Source: Branchiostoma floridae
Lineage: Eukaryota; Chordata; Leptocardii; Amphioxiformes; Branchiostomatidae
Reading direction: 5' to 3'
Length of the DNA stretch: 64,000 nucleotides
Assembly: GCF_000003815.2 (NCBI RefSeq)
Contig: NC_049994.1
Span: 15,569,419-15,633,418, forward strand
Shown here: in pieces, positions 27,662-39,311 of the stretch
How the letters are laid out: each line of letters starts with the position of its first letter
Numbering within the stretch: the first letter of the stretch is position 1
The notes under the pieces: generated by a model
Seen by the model: the letters and a program-made list of their open reading frames with translations, nothing else
Databases searched by the model: none
What the model was told of the DNA's origin: nothing
Position numbers and translations under genes: made by a program

Positions 27662-27924
27662 GATCACGCGCATGAGATACAGAAATAACATTACCTGATT
27701 GATAACGAGTGGAAAAGCTACCGGCATTCCCGCCATTTTGAAATCCGCGGGATGTGTCACCAGAGGTCAAAAGGGGTCACGAATGTTCCGCGCCGCGGGC
27801 GTTCCGCGCTACGAGCGGATATCCCACGCTACCATTTGCAAAATGTGTTTAGATGCGCCCCGATATCGGCCCCGCCGATATCGGCGGATGCGGCTATATC
27901 GGGAAAAAATGTGTCTAGATCACC

Positions 27925-28896
27925 TAAAAGTAAGATTTTGAACTAAATCTACTGATATCGGATCCACCCCCAATAATATCACAGGTGCATGACAGACAAC
28001 AATAGGGAAACACGACTAGTCTACCGTACTAAGAGCCAGCTGGTAACATTTCTACTGACATTTAGTTCTAAGGGTTTCTGTGGGTGGAACTGTTTGTCTC
28101 CTCTCTGTTATGTTTACTGTAGGAAAGTGGGAGAGACTTGGCAATAAGGGCACCATATGGACAAACTTACCAGTTTGTTTTCATTGCACGAAACATCTAA
28201 GTTTAAAGCATGAAAATCCTTATGTTTGAGAAGAGGATTTGAAAGTGTTCTTAAGTGTGCTTGCACATAACTAGCATACTTGCAAAGTATTGAGACAAGC
28301 TCTGGAATAATGCATACACAGGATTCCCTAACTAAACAGATTCACAATGTGCAGCAAGAAGGTGGCAAACTTGCCTAACAAATCAATTCAGAGTTAGGCA
28401 AAGTAAGAGAATACCAGGAGAACTGTCACAAAAGTCTGACATAGTTGTCTACTTACAATTTATACAAATAAAAAAAGTTACATAATTCAGTTTTCCAGAA
28501 AGAGGCGGGATGGGCTGATTCAACACATTTCATTGTCAAAGCTGTTTTTATATGTATGATAAACTATCAGTATAGGACTTTGGAAAGAACTGGCATACAT
28601 GTATCTGCAATGCCATTTCTAAGTGCTAGGAGGAGCAGCTGATTGGAAAAATACAGATGGGAGTTATGAATTGTCCAACTTGTCTTGCTTTGATTTTCCT
28701 GGACAAAACAACCCAACACAACATGTGGTAGCAAGCCCTAAAAAACACACTATTATGCCCCAAAAACATGATATTACACGGACACCTTTCTATGTCTAGA
28801 ATATACGATGATTCCTACTTCCTAGCAACTAACACATTTTTCCTGCAAATCATAGGTTGCAAGGGGGTATTTAGAGTACTTTCAAAGGCTGTCAAT
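27925..28896. other. Non-coding stretch, nothing recognised
   Basis: About 1 kb without recognised exon or element. Confidence 0.4.
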
Positions 28897-29069
28897 TACT
28901 GTAGATGTATTTCAGTTGGCAGGGATTTAATTTTGCGATCGTGGGAAAATGGTATGTTCACTGTGCCTTATACTGTAGTCACATACTGTAATGGAAAAAT
29001 GTTTGCGGTGGTTTTGAGTTCGCGATGAAGCTGCCACCGCGAACATAAAACCATCTGTATTTACAGTAT
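28897..29069. mobile_element. MITE family C
   Basis: TACTGTAGATG and TGTATTTACAGTA ends, with ATGTTTGCGGTGG / CCACCGCGAACAT in the right half. The left half is diverged. Confidence 0.75.
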
Positions 29070-29103
29070 ATTCTACATATAATAACAATACATCTGGTAT
29101 ATC

Positions 29104-29222
29104 ATTTGCAGCCAGTAGGTACCCAATTTGTGAGTAATGAGGCTGATTTACATGCTCGTGGCACCCCCTCGAACACGGGACCCCCATTTTACGTCCCTTC
29201 CGAAAGACGAATTCGTGAATTC
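29104..29222 (-). mobile_element. 5S-SINE fragment (3' body only)
   Basis: Matches the non-5S body of the SINEs (GCAGCCAGTAGGTACCCAA, CACGGGACCCCCATTTTACG, GAAAGACGAATTCGTG). The 5S-like head is missing. Confidence 0.75.
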
Positions 29223-29374
29223 TCGGTATCACCATTTTGTTTTTTTTTACAATGTCCAGGACCGACCTTCCATAACACAAGCCTAATTCGATCAATCTCA
29301 GATTATAAACTTGAACTTGAAGATCAACAATGAAAACAGAATCTGAGGGAAAGTTGCAACAAATTGTTTCCTAA

Positions 29375-29734
29375 TGCCACACCAATTTAATTTCTTGGTT
29401 CATGGATTTTTTCATACAAAATATGGAGCGAGAGGGCGAAATAAAGATAAAAATTAAGATTGTAAAATGGTTGGGGTAAAGGTAACAACTAATCCAAAAC
29501 ACAAAGAAAAAAAGTTTCAGCTTGAAAAAAGTACAAAAACACTATTATTGTACAGTAACAGCACCTGTACCCACACTTTAAGGAGCTTATAATATAAAGG
29601 CCAATTTGCTACACCAGAACGTTGGTGAATGGTTTCATTAATGGTGAAAATTTGCTGAGTGGTACTTTTTATTTTTTTCCCCCAAAAATAGGAGCGAGCG
29701 AATCCGTGAACCAAGAAATTAAATTGGTGTGGCC
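29375..29734. mobile_element. Harbinger-like MITE, family H, copy 1
   Basis: The ends CCACACCAATTTAATTTC + TTGGTTCATGGATT and AATCCGTGAACCAAGAAA + TTAAATTGGTGTGGCC form terminal inverted repeats of ~40 bp around a shared ~280 bp core. The other copies (52663, 58264) have clean TTA duplications. Predicted frames through the core are shared by all copies because the DNA is shared; they are not evidence of a protein. Confidence 0.85.
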
Positions 29735-29747
29735 TTAATGCCATGGA

Positions 29748-29846
29748 AAAATGTTCGCAATGGATTTAAGTTCACGGTGAAGCGGCCACGAAAACCGCGA
29801 ACGTTAAAGTTTTAAACCATCGTGAAAGTTTCTGCATATACAGTAG
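29748..29846. mobile_element. MITE family C, right-hand fragment
   Basis: GGAAAAATGTTCGCAATGG, AAAACCGCGAACG and TTTCTGCATATACAGTA correspond to the right half of the family. Confidence 0.7.
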
Positions 29847-30328
29847 ATATTATTGTGATCGGCCGGGATCTGTTATCTAGACTACAAAACCACCTGCTGA
29901 TAATTTGTCTGTTTGCTGCAATATTTACTTCCATGACACAACTGATTGTGCACTAATTTTCACTTGTTCTGAGTCACTCCCTAATTGATGTAATTACGAC
30001 TTTGTACAACAGAATTAGTCTGCTGCCCCCAGCGGTGAAAACATCTGCACTGGCAGGGCGCAAACATGAGGGGAATATTTTGTGAGGACATCTTTAGGAC
30101 TTGAAAATCATTTTTGGAAGCAGGCGCTCACTTATCCTAAAGTTTAAAGTGCAAAGAAAACATTTTGGGTGCACTTTATGAAAATGCCTAGAATTTCAGT
30201 CATGCACGTTATTTCAGGGTTAGGCCACGAACTTATCGATTCCCCCATATAGGCTATACGACAAAGATTTTTCGACACATAAAAAAAACACTAAGAGTAT
30301 GCAGCAGACTTGTGTACAATGGTATGTA
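29847..30328. other. Non-coding stretch, nothing recognised
   Basis: No element or exon recognised. Confidence 0.4.
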
Positions 30329-30769
30329 CTAGGGCTGGGTATCGGTACAGCGTACCGGTGCAAAACCGGTTTTTGTTATTGGACCGGTCCAGAAATACCG
30401 GACCTAAAAAAATGAGGTAGACCGGATGTTGGACCGATTAGAAAATTAACAGATTATTCTATCAGCCATTCACACGTTTTGGCGCTTGCTGGTGGAAGAA
30501 AATAACAAGAGTGAAGTAGAGTTGAGTTTATAGTAATTTCTACCATGTTTTACAGCCAATCGTACAGGTGCAGTTAGCGTTGTAGGATTTTGAAACGCTA
30601 TAGCTAGTGTAAGTCTCATACTCCACCAAACAAATTTCTATGTAGTGAAATGGACCATTGGTATGAGTCATACTGAATCAGGTCCAGGTTCAGGTCCGGA
30701 CCTGGACCTAATCCTTTGGACCTGAACCGGACCTGGACCTGAATTTTCTATACCGGTACCCAGCCCTAG
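30329..30769. mobile_element. Foldback element with CTAGGGCTGGGTA ends
   Basis: CTAGGGCTGGGTATCGGTAC and GTACCCAGCCCTAG are inverted terminal repeats flanked by TATGTA on both sides. The interior has GGACCGGTCC and GGTCCGGACCTGGACC self-complementary runs. A distant relative rich in GTACCTGTACC lies at about 61021-61410. A hAT-type origin is plausible but not proven. Confidence 0.7.
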
Positions 30770-31100
30770 TATGTACGTAACCCTATCATCTAGGTATACA
30801 GGTGCAACAATGTGCACCCAGTATCCATTTAGTATGTCCAGCCCTACATGTTGGATGCTATCAGGAGAGGTAATCATTAGGAGGTGACTGAGACATCAAT
30901 AACAGGCCTCAACCTCACTCTCATTATCGGGGCTGGAAATGGTCAATTTATTCTTACAATTTGTAATTCTGTTTTCTATGTTGTTTACATAGATGGAGTA
31001 ATAATCTAAATCCAAACAATCGCTACAATTTCACCAAGTTTTTGCAACCTAGGACATCGCCAAAAGACTACATTTTTACTGAAGTCACAAAACCCACTTA

Positions 31101-31275
31101 TTTTGCAGGGTGTGGGACAGTTCATTAACCACTGCCTTCTAAGAAGAAGTCAAATCCAATAATAAGATGCAACTTCAGCTGAATAGACATTAGTGCTATG
31201 TACTACATTGTATTTTGTTTCCCTTGAGAATGTTCCTGCAATTAGCCTTTGGGCATGACTTTGCAAATAAACTTA
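31101..31275 (+). repeat. Retroposon 3'-tail-like repeat, family D variant
   Basis: GTTCATTAACCACTGCCTTC, AAGAAGAAGTCAAA and GCAATTAGCCTTTGGGCATG + ACTTTGCAAATAAA are shared with 38996-39190. It ends directly at the AT microsatellite. Confidence 0.65.
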
Positions 31276-31278
31276 ACG

Positions 31279-31279
<1 letters not shown>

Positions 31280-31335
<56 letters not shown>
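31280..31335. repeat. (AT)n microsatellite
   Basis: About 27 AT units following the family D tail. Possibly the expanded tail of the retroposon. Confidence 0.95.
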
Positions 31336-31336
<1 letters not shown>

Positions 31337-31425
31337 CGAGGTAATTAATTAAAAATAAGATGATAATTTTTTTATCAGGGCTACATTTTTGTATCTCCAG
31401 TTTTAACTGTTTTGCCGTCTTAGTT

Positions 31426-31790
31426 GTTTGGGAGCCCATGTTGTAAATTTATGTTGGCAAATCTGTCATTTCAAGCTCAAAGAATTGCATTTTTTTTTAA
31501 ATTTCAAGTTTAGAACTTTGGACGAATGGGGTGAAATTTTTTTCCATTCCAAAAAGACTAGAAGTCAAGGAAGAAGAAGACAAGCAAATTTCCATATATT
31601 TTTTCTACAAAGTCTCATTTTCATCAATTACATGTCATGAAGTTCAAGTCTTTGGATAGAGTCCTTCCCAACAAGGAAAGACGACAAGGAAGAACAAAAC
31701 ACGTAAATTTCTGTCCCAGGACAGAGGGACAAGTCATGGAAGCAGCCCTGTCACTGGCTAATAACAGGATAGAACGTGAACCTAAGAACG
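31426..31790. repeat. Family B repeat, rearranged
   Basis: TTGTTTGGGAGCCCATGTTG, GACAAGCAAATTTCC and TCTGTCCCAGGACAGAGGGA blocks are present with two partial overlapping copies of the 3' part. Confidence 0.55.
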
Positions 31791-32105
31791 CTAAGGGCAC
31801 AACCCACCGTACGTGCAAATACGTGCTATCTATGTGGGCAATCTTTTGGGATCTGTAAGTGGTAAGTACCGCCTCCGTACGAACTCCTAGAGAATCCGAC
31901 GGATTTTGGAGCACGCAGACACGCCGTAGAACTTTTCGTGCAGGCAAAACTTTGTGTGCCATCGGGCTGCGGATTCGCCCCTCGTACGTGCCAGTACGGG
32001 CGACGCGCCTGCCCTGTACAGCCTGTATTCAGAAATACGTAGCGGATGTGGCCTCAAAAAAAAAACGTACGGACAAATTGCACGTACGGCGGGGTGTGCC
32101 CTTAG
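31791..32105. mobile_element. Foldback element with CTAAGGGCACA ends
   Basis: CTAAGGGCACAACCCACC + GTACGTGCAA and TTGCACGTACGGCGGGGTG + TGCCCTTAG are inverted terminal repeats. The interior is CG-rich with repeated ACGTACG motifs. No target duplication can be separated from the palindrome. Open frames inside are not supported. Confidence 0.75.
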
Positions 32106-32739
32106 CTTAGGCCATTTTCCAGCCTACAATGTACCATTAGCCTGCATAAAGCACTAATTAGTACCCTTCCTGCCACCAACATGGGGGAGGTCACCTCTGA
32201 AATGGACACTCTTATCTCCATGTAGATCTAGTTGTACCACTGTGCCAGCCAATCTCATTAATTATGCTGCACATTAAGTCTATCACAGGAAGCACAGTAG
32301 ATATGGGTCACTCATTAAATGGCAGTAGGGTGCAAAAAATGGTAGAAAAATGAAGGTTAATGGTCAAGAATGGAAGGTGAAACCTGTAGCAATGACCACC
32401 TCTGCATAACAATGACCCAGCCATTGTGGCCATTGACCCAACAAGCAATAAGACTCATGTCTATAGTGGCCACCAGTCGACTACAGAGACCATTTTCGGG
32501 AAGTCCTTTCAGACTGTGAAGTTCAGTGGTAGTTATATAAATGTTTGACTGTGTTGTCATCATAATAAGCTTACAACTTGTATAGCAACTTGAAATGGTT
32601 CAATAGACAAGTTCCACCTTGCTTGGGTTGGTAAGTTCGCACAATGCCCAGCTCATCCTCATATACTAGTACTTGGTTTGATTGTAACATTACACATATA
32701 TAAACAGACATGCTTTCACATTGAAGTTCATATTGTTGT
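32106..32739. other. Non-coding stretch, nothing firm
   Basis: AACCTGTAGCAATGACCACC with CAATGACCCAG and TGGCCATTGACC (32380-32440) resembles a decayed end of the pogo-like GACCACC element at 51164. Nothing else. Confidence 0.35.
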
Positions 32740-32800
32740 GGCAGATGGGGTGAAATTTTTGTCCACCCCAACAAGACATATCCGACTCAGACAGAGAGAC

Positions 32801-33718
32801 GGTCCTGGAGACAACCCTGCACAGCTCACACTACTTTGGAGCTTATCGACTTTAACATCTCTGTTTACGACGTACAGACTCATACATGTAATAGCAATCA
32901 ACGATTTGTCAGACATTATCTCATAACTTCTGCATAAGAAATACAAATCCCTAACTACGTTGTTGTTTTGATGACACTTCCGGTAACTTTCTCGCAAAAT
33001 TCACAGGGTCCTGGAGACAACCCTGCACAGCTCACACTACTTTGGAGCTTATCGACTTTAATATCTCTGTTTACGACGTACAGACTCATAATAGCAATCA
33101 ACGATTTATCAGATATTATCTCATAACTTCTGCATAAGAAATACAAATCCCTAACTACGTTGTTGTTTTGATGACACTTCTGGTAACTTTCTCGCAAAAT
33201 TCTCAGGGTCCTGGAGACAACCCTGCACAGCTCATCCTACTTTGGAGCTTATCGACTTTAACATCTCTGTTTACGACGTACAGACTCAAAATAGCAATCA
33301 ACCATTTGTCAGACATTATGTCATAACTTCTGCATAAGAAATACAAATCCCTAACTACGTTGTTGTTTCGATGACACTTCCGGTAACTTTCTCGCAAAAT
33401 TCACAGGGTCCTGGAGACAACCCTGCACAGCTCATCCAACTTTGGAGCTTATCGACTCGAACATCTCTGTTTACGTCGTACAGACTCATAATAGCAATCA
33501 ACGATTTGTCAGACATTATCTCATAACTACATCATATGACATCTATGTATAAAACCCAGTACAAGGACCAACTTGCTAGTTAGGTGCAGGTAGACACCAG
33601 AAATACCTGCACAGCTTCAATTTTACCTGCATATGCAGGTGGTATTTCGAGCCCTGGTTTACGACGTACAGACTCATAATAGCAATCAACGATTTCTCAG
33701 ACATTATCTCATAACTTG
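32801..33718. repeat. 200 bp satellite, 3.6 units, interrupted
   Basis: Units begin GGTCCTGGAGACAACCCTGC at 32801, 33007, 33207 and 33407. They are nearly identical, and the first is 6 bp longer (CATACATGTAATAGC for CATAATAGC). The fourth unit breaks at about 33530 and its interior reappears at 33657-33718 after a ~125 bp unrelated insert containing ATACCTGCACAGC and TACCTGCATATGCAGG. The start of the unit is the GGAGACAGCCC end of family B, suggesting the array grew from a family B copy (32740-32830). Confidence 0.9.
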
Positions 33719-35572
33719 TATATTGATTTTACGCGGGGGTCTCCAAGGTTAGGAAGATGACTGATGACGCTGTCTTAGACAATTAAGACGGGAACATCTT
33801 AAATTATGCATAAGGATGGTTTACATCATCTGTGGCCATATGTAGATAAGAAATAACGAATTTATAAAATTCTCAGTCAGTTCAGTTCATCCATCCGGTG
33901 ACACTATGAAGTTCTTCCAAACGACTTTTTCTTCTTTTTTTTTTTATGAAAAAAAAAATTATGGAAGAGCACTACATTTTACAGAATATGATTACAACCA
34001 TCAAGCTGGCGATATCCCTTAGATACAACTGTTAGTTCAATTACAGACCAATGATCAATGATTGTTAATGTTACCCTTCCCTCTCTCACACAGTTTGGTT
34101 ACACCTCATTTTGTTGTTTTTATTTTTCAATGTGCTCAAATGATGTACATGTATGCATTATTTGTATTATACTGAATAAAGTTTGAATCTATTTAAAAAA
34201 AATCAAGCCTGTTCTACGAGTCAAAAAAGTTACGATGAACTAAAAATAAATGTTTTAGGAAAGTTTCATATTTTTCTCAGTGAAATAAATGGATGACAGA
34301 GGAATCACATCAGCGAGTCCAGGAATGTAACATGTGATTTAGGCTATTGGTTTTACATATTGTGAAGCTTTGTGAGCTTTATGTGGATTTCTATGCCATG
34401 TTCAAATGTTAACGTCCTAAAATAATCATATTGGTGAAAGATTCCATTCAATATTGTAACAACTGACGTCATTCCTCAAGTATACTCTTTCAAATGACGC
34501 ATTTCAGTTGATTTGTACTCAAGTTCATCAGCATCTAAAACCAGAATTTATCACGATAATCAAATAATACTCATGAGTCACAGACTTTAATTAACTTTTC
34601 TTTCATATAAAACAATGCGAATCTATACTTGGACTTCCGTTTTGAGTTTGAGAAATGACTCAAGTCTGTTTAAACATCGCTGTCAGTCTTTCAGCGGTCC
34701 TTTTCAGGGTGACAGAAGTGGCACAACACAAAGGTAGCCCTTGACAAGTGTGTGTAATACGAGACTATACAGGAATGCTAACATGGACATGTCTGTGTGT
34801 ACACATGTAGGTTGGTAGTCAGTCTTGCTTTTCAGCGGAGACAGTCAATGTCATTGTTGACATATGGTTGCTTAGCAACAGCCAGCATGTGAAAGAGTGT
34901 AGTTTTACTGTTCAATGTTAAACCGTGCTTTATCCTTTCTTCGTTTTGCAGGTCCAATTAGTTTTCATGGTTCATAGACATTCTACAGTTAAAATTTTGC
35001 ATCTACACTGTAACTACCATATGTGTGGTTATACAGTAAATGAAGAAAGTTGCAGTGCTCTAGTTGTGCCAATAAGCATAAAAATTCTCAAATTTTAAAT
35101 ATCATTTTTATATTTATTCATTTATTTCATTACCTACAATCTTAGCCTAGATGACGACTGTTTCCAGTGCCTACATAGGCCAGCTCCTCAGCTCTAGGGC
35201 CAGCATGTCTACAAGGAAACTCTGCATCCCCCCTGAGGTAGACAACCCCCCCCCCCCATACAGTTGATATGATTGAAATGGGCTACATTGAAGAACAAGA
35301 AATCCCTGCCAAAAAAGAGTGCTCATACCTTCATGAAATACATGTTTGTGTATTCTGATAATGCAAATAATCAGAATAACACCTTTCCACATAAACAAAT
35401 ATCATTGTAATCCATCAAGAGGTTCTTACGTTATGCTGACCGTAAATATCTAGGGACACAAACACACAGACACACCAAAAACTATACCTCCATTTTTAAT
35501 GGAGGTAAAAGCCCTGTGAAACAGCAGCAGCATGTGGAAACCATACCCAGCTGATGGCCCCCTGCCTGCCAG
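33719..35572. other. Non-coding stretch with retroposon-like tail
   Basis: 33900-34205 ends in AATAAAGTTTGAATC followed by A-rich sequence, like a non-LTR 3' end. A C run of about 13 is near 35247. No exon was recognised in the rest. Confidence 0.4.
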
Positions 35573-35638
35573 AGGTCAATGACCCTGACCTGGGCGGCAG
35601 GACTGATCCATGACCCCTCACCAGGAGGTCAGAGGTCA
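35573..35638. promoter_or_regulatory. Cluster of nuclear-receptor half-sites
   Basis: AGGTCA-A-TGACCC (35573-35585, inverted repeat spaced by 1) is followed directly by TGACCT. TGACCC is at 35611. AGGTCA-G-AGGTCA (35626-35638) is a perfect DR1. DR1 binds RXR/HNF4/PPAR-type receptors and IR1 binds EcR/FXR-type. Function here is inference. Confidence 0.4.
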
Positions 35639-36116
35639 GGCTTGTACAAACCCTTACTGTAAGTTTGGAAAAGTTGACCTTTCTACAGCAAAGTCACGAC
35701 ACCAGAAAAATGTGTGTATATAGAACTGTATTGTGTAACTACTAATACAGAATTGTTTTCCATGGGGAACATATGTTATGCAAAAACATTCTTTGTCATC
35801 TTATTGCAAACTTATCTCACTACAAAAATAAACAAAATTTACAATATTGCAGTCGGTGGGAGGATTTCCTCCTTTGGGATCATCCATTTCATCATCAGGG
35901 GGATAGAGGGATAATTTCTGCACAGTATCGATAACTGTGAAAAACTGTGGCAAGGAAAAAGATATTTTCTATCTGTGTAAAAAAACATATAAATTGAAAT
36001 CAGAAAACTAGTTACTCTCAACAAGATTTGTGAACAAGATTCAATTAAAGTAGAAGAACTTTATGTACAAGTGTTTCAAACAATATAATTCTTTCAACTA
36101 TATCATAATACTTTAA
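35639..36116. other. Non-coding stretch, nothing recognised
   Basis: No element or exon recognised. Confidence 0.4.
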
Positions 36117-36376
36117 ATAATAATATCGGGTGTATTTGCAGCCAGTGCCATAGGCAGGTACCCAATGTGTTGAGTAATGAGGCTGTTTAACGTGGTCGAG
36201 GCACCTCCTCGAGCACGGGACCCCCGTTTTACGTCCCTCCCGGAAGACGATTTCGTGGAAAGCTTCGTGAGGCTACAGCAATCCGGACGTCCTTGGTTGG
36301 TCCCCCATCCAAGCACTGTCCGGACCGCGCGTTGCTTAACTTCCGAGATCGAGGGATCGGGTGTACCAACGCGCCA
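36117..36376 (-). mobile_element. 5S-rRNA-derived SINE, full length, best preserved copy
   Basis: The minus strand reads CGATCTCGGAAGTTAAGCAA, CAGTGCTTGGATGGGGGACC and GGATTGCTGTAGCCT, then the same body and AT-rich tail as at 25193. The two copies differ at few positions, including a 10 bp insertion (TGCCATAGGC) near GCAGCCAG. It is preceded by GTGGCGCGTTGGTACACCCG. Confidence 0.88.
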
Positions 36377-37470
36377 CTATATGGGACTTGTCAACCTGAT
36401 TCAAAAGGGTTATGTTCCTGAACATTTTCTCTGTCCTAAAATAATCGTGAACCTTCCCTTTTAAGTGCTTTTAACAAGGAGCACTTTCTGCTGAGCACCC
36501 TATCAGCTGAGAGGGCAGAGGGCAGCGACAGTTGTCAAGTTCACTCCCCTGAGAGACTGAAAATAGTTTCCAGATGAGAGACTCAGATTCAGGGGTCCAT
36601 CTGTCTGTAAAAAGGATGTTTCCCCGGCCCTTAACTTATCATGATGATGCAAGAAACTCTTTTCAACCTCATTGAAGAAACCAAGGACTTTCTTTTGTTG
36701 CAATACCAGCTTTATCAAGAGTGGTATTGGCTGGTAGACAGTATCATTTCCTACACATATCTTCTTAATTTAGACTGGCAACAAATTTTCAAAAATGAAA
36801 CAATGGTTAAAGTGAATCCATTGCACAAATGTTCCACTTTCTAAATACAGCTCTAAAGAAAGCCTTATGAAGTAGTCAATCACTGATGTAAAACAGAGTG
36901 ATCCTCTTTTCTTTGTCACTTGTAAAGAACAAAGATTATGTAAACGATAACAACACACTACAATAATGCAGCTTCAGTTAACCTTGACAAAGACGGCTTC
37001 CCACAGTGTACATACGGAGTGACCTTGAATATGTCCTTCATTTCCCAGCCTTTGACCACATAACATGAAAGCAACTGCGATAATTACATCGCTATTGTAA
37101 TTACAGGGGATAACGAGTGAGACAATCGTTTCTGGGGTGGTCTAGAGTTTAATCTTACCCAGGGTTTGCGCTTGATCGTCACTGTGACAAAGTGTGGTTG
37201 TGTCTCTCTAAAGCTGAGCAACTGTTTCCGTCCACGCACCTTCTCTGTACATCTGGTAGGACCTCCTTACATTGACTTAAAAATGTTCCCAGTATGACTT
37301 TGAGGATAGCCGCAACTACAACACATTTTAAGACCACACCACATATAAGTGAGAAGCTTGTACTGTACATGTACATTGTATTTTAATACTGTACAAAACT
37401 TGTGTTTTATGCTTAAAGGTGGCACATCGGATATGTGAAAGAAACACCAATCACAACAATTTGAGCCTGA
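36377..37470. other. Non-coding stretch, nothing recognised
   Basis: About 1.1 kb with no recognised exon or element. Confidence 0.4.
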
Positions 37471-37795
37471 CCTAGGGATAAATAAGTCCACTAGCCCTAT
37501 TGTCCAAGGCAAGTGAAAGTGCTGTTCGGGCAAGTGCATGTCCTACCCCACTTGTCCGATCGGGCAAGTAAGATTTTTCCATTGATTTTAGTGCAATTTT
37601 GATATACTTGTTACTTTTTACAGTCATGACATCAAGCAATTGTCTACAGAGAATTCCATTGCTAGAGGTGGAAAAGGATTTACTAGTAACAGTGACATTT
37701 GAATTTTGGGCAAGTGAAAAATTGGTTCGGGCAAGTACATTTTTATGTGCTTGCCCGATAGGACAAGTGGATTTTAGAAAACTTGTTCAACCCTG
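37471..37795. mobile_element. Foldback element family F, copy 2
   Basis: Same element as 12858-13179 in the opposite orientation (GTGCTGTTCGGGCAAGTGC, CACTTGTCCGATCGGGC, AACTTGTTCAACCCTG). The left end has CTAGGG for CAGGG. Confidence 0.75.
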
Positions 37796-38852
37796 CTGAC
37801 CTATTGTCAACTGTTTCTGGGGTGGTCTTGTGTTTAATCTTAGGCAGGGTTTGTTTATCAGTGTTAAGATGAGGCATGTCAAGTGGGGCCTCCTAATGAT
37901 AGACTAGAGGTCACGACCCTACACCATACATAAACCAGGGTCTTCTTATCTTCAAGCAGATGTGTGGTGCACTGGTGCTAGTTTTACAGTTTTGTGTTTT
38001 ATAACATAGTTTTGTATGTCTAACCCTCAGACAGTATTGTCACTAGGTCTAGCCCTTCCTTTGGCTATTAGTTGAGTAGAACTGGCTGCCAGTGGCTCAG
38101 TATACATGTTCAATGTTTGTCACTCACACCTGAACTATCACAAGTCAACATTTACAAAAACTGTAGTAGAAAAGTAAACTACATTTATACATTTTAGGTC
38201 CTGTGAAAAACTGCCCTTAGGTGCCTGTCGGCTTGAAAATTACAGGATTTTTCTTCAATCTAAATTACAGCGCTAGTGTCTGTCCTCAAAGATTGAGGAC
38301 AAAGAAAGTTGTGGCTAGTGTTGGTAATTGTTATCCATTACAGAACCTAATGAGTTCAGATAACAGAATTCCTTCGGAAGTGGCACCCTCTAAAACATCC
38401 CTGTTTCTGTCATTGGTAGCCTTGCATGTCACAAACATTTTAGAAAACAGGAGAGACACTGACCATTCCTGCACTGATGGACAATGACAACAGATTCTCA
38501 ATTCTCAACTCAAATTGTTGTGATTGCTGCTGTTCTCCTTGTATACTCAGTATAGCATAACCATTTTTTTTGTCCTATTCCTTGGTTTATAAGTTGCATT
38601 TCCAACTTTTTTTATTCTTGGCATCTTCAAGCCACCTGTAGTATCCATCTCATTAGAGGAACCAGCCAGCCAATCAGCATGGGTCCATCATTACCCAGGA
38701 TTCCTGTGGTCTCTGGGATGCAGGAAAACAAACAACTCAGTAGGGAACCCCCATCAGAGTTTACTACACAATTTGTAACTTGTTTGATGTTTTGTGTACC
38801 TTCTTAATATGATACAGACCATCCCTGACCTCAAACATTCTCTATAAAGTGT
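37796..38852. other. Non-coding stretch, nothing recognised
   Basis: GGGGTGGTCT-GTTTAATCTTA-CCAGGGTTTG occurs at 37133-37170 and again at 37818-37852, a local direct duplication. No exon. Confidence 0.4.
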
Positions 38853-39311
38853 GTAATGCTAGTTCATCTTTATCAGTGGTGTAACCTATAACCATTGGTT
38901 TTAAATAGTTTTGGGTTCGTTTGGTTCGGTTTTCTAGGGATATCAAATCCGGACAGTAGTTTCAAATTGAAAAATATTATCATTTTGCAGAAAGAGGGAC
39001 AATTCATTAACCACTGCCTTCAAAGAAGAAGTCAAACCCTACAATAGCAAACTTAGTACCTTATAAGTTATAGTAGACTAGAAACCAATGTTATGTACTG
39101 ACTCTATCTACTCTTTTTTCGATACAGTATGTGCAATTAGCCTTTGGGCATGATTTTGCAAATAAAGTCTTTCTTAATATTCAGACTAATATGATTAGTT
39201 TAAAAATATTGCAGTTTAAAACCACCCCTAACTACTCGATATCTCTAAATACCCTGTTTTTAAAATCAACGGATATAGGCTACCCCGCGGATAAAGGTGA
39301 ACTATGTATAA
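38853..39311. mobile_element. Foldback MITE family A, interrupted by a family D repeat
   Basis: The left half (AATGCTAGTTCATCTTTATC to about 38994) and right half (about 39190 to GGATAAAGGTGAACTATG) belong to one family A element. The ~195 bp between them is a family D repeat ending GCAATTAGCCTTTGGGCATG + ATTTTGCAAATAAAG. The order of insertion is therefore clear: D into A. Confidence 0.8.

Larger units (their letters stand above)
27168..27924 (+). mobile_element. Harbinger-like DNA transposon remnant with a Myb/SANT-like fragment
   Basis: Terminal inverted repeats GGCGCGATCTACACACAG + TTTTTCCCGATATCGGCG on the left and the matching CGGCTATATCGGGAAAAAA + TGTGTCTAGATCACC on the right are flanked by a TAA duplication. 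A 3 bp TWA target is typical of PIF/Harbinger. The 757 bp element is GC-rich with many CG dinucleotides, unlike its surroundings. It contains a promoter-like block and the start of an ORF (27467) but no transposase nuclease. It is probably an internally deleted derivative. Confidence 0.8.

Noticed and set aside
32801-33530. Regular repeats suggestive of a CRISPR-like array
   Set aside because: The 200 bp units are directly adjacent with no unique spacers and the genome is eukaryotic; this is a satellite.
36255-36376. Possible 5S rRNA gene
   Set aside because: Recognisable 5S blocks are diverged in the loops and run straight into a SINE body shared with another copy.
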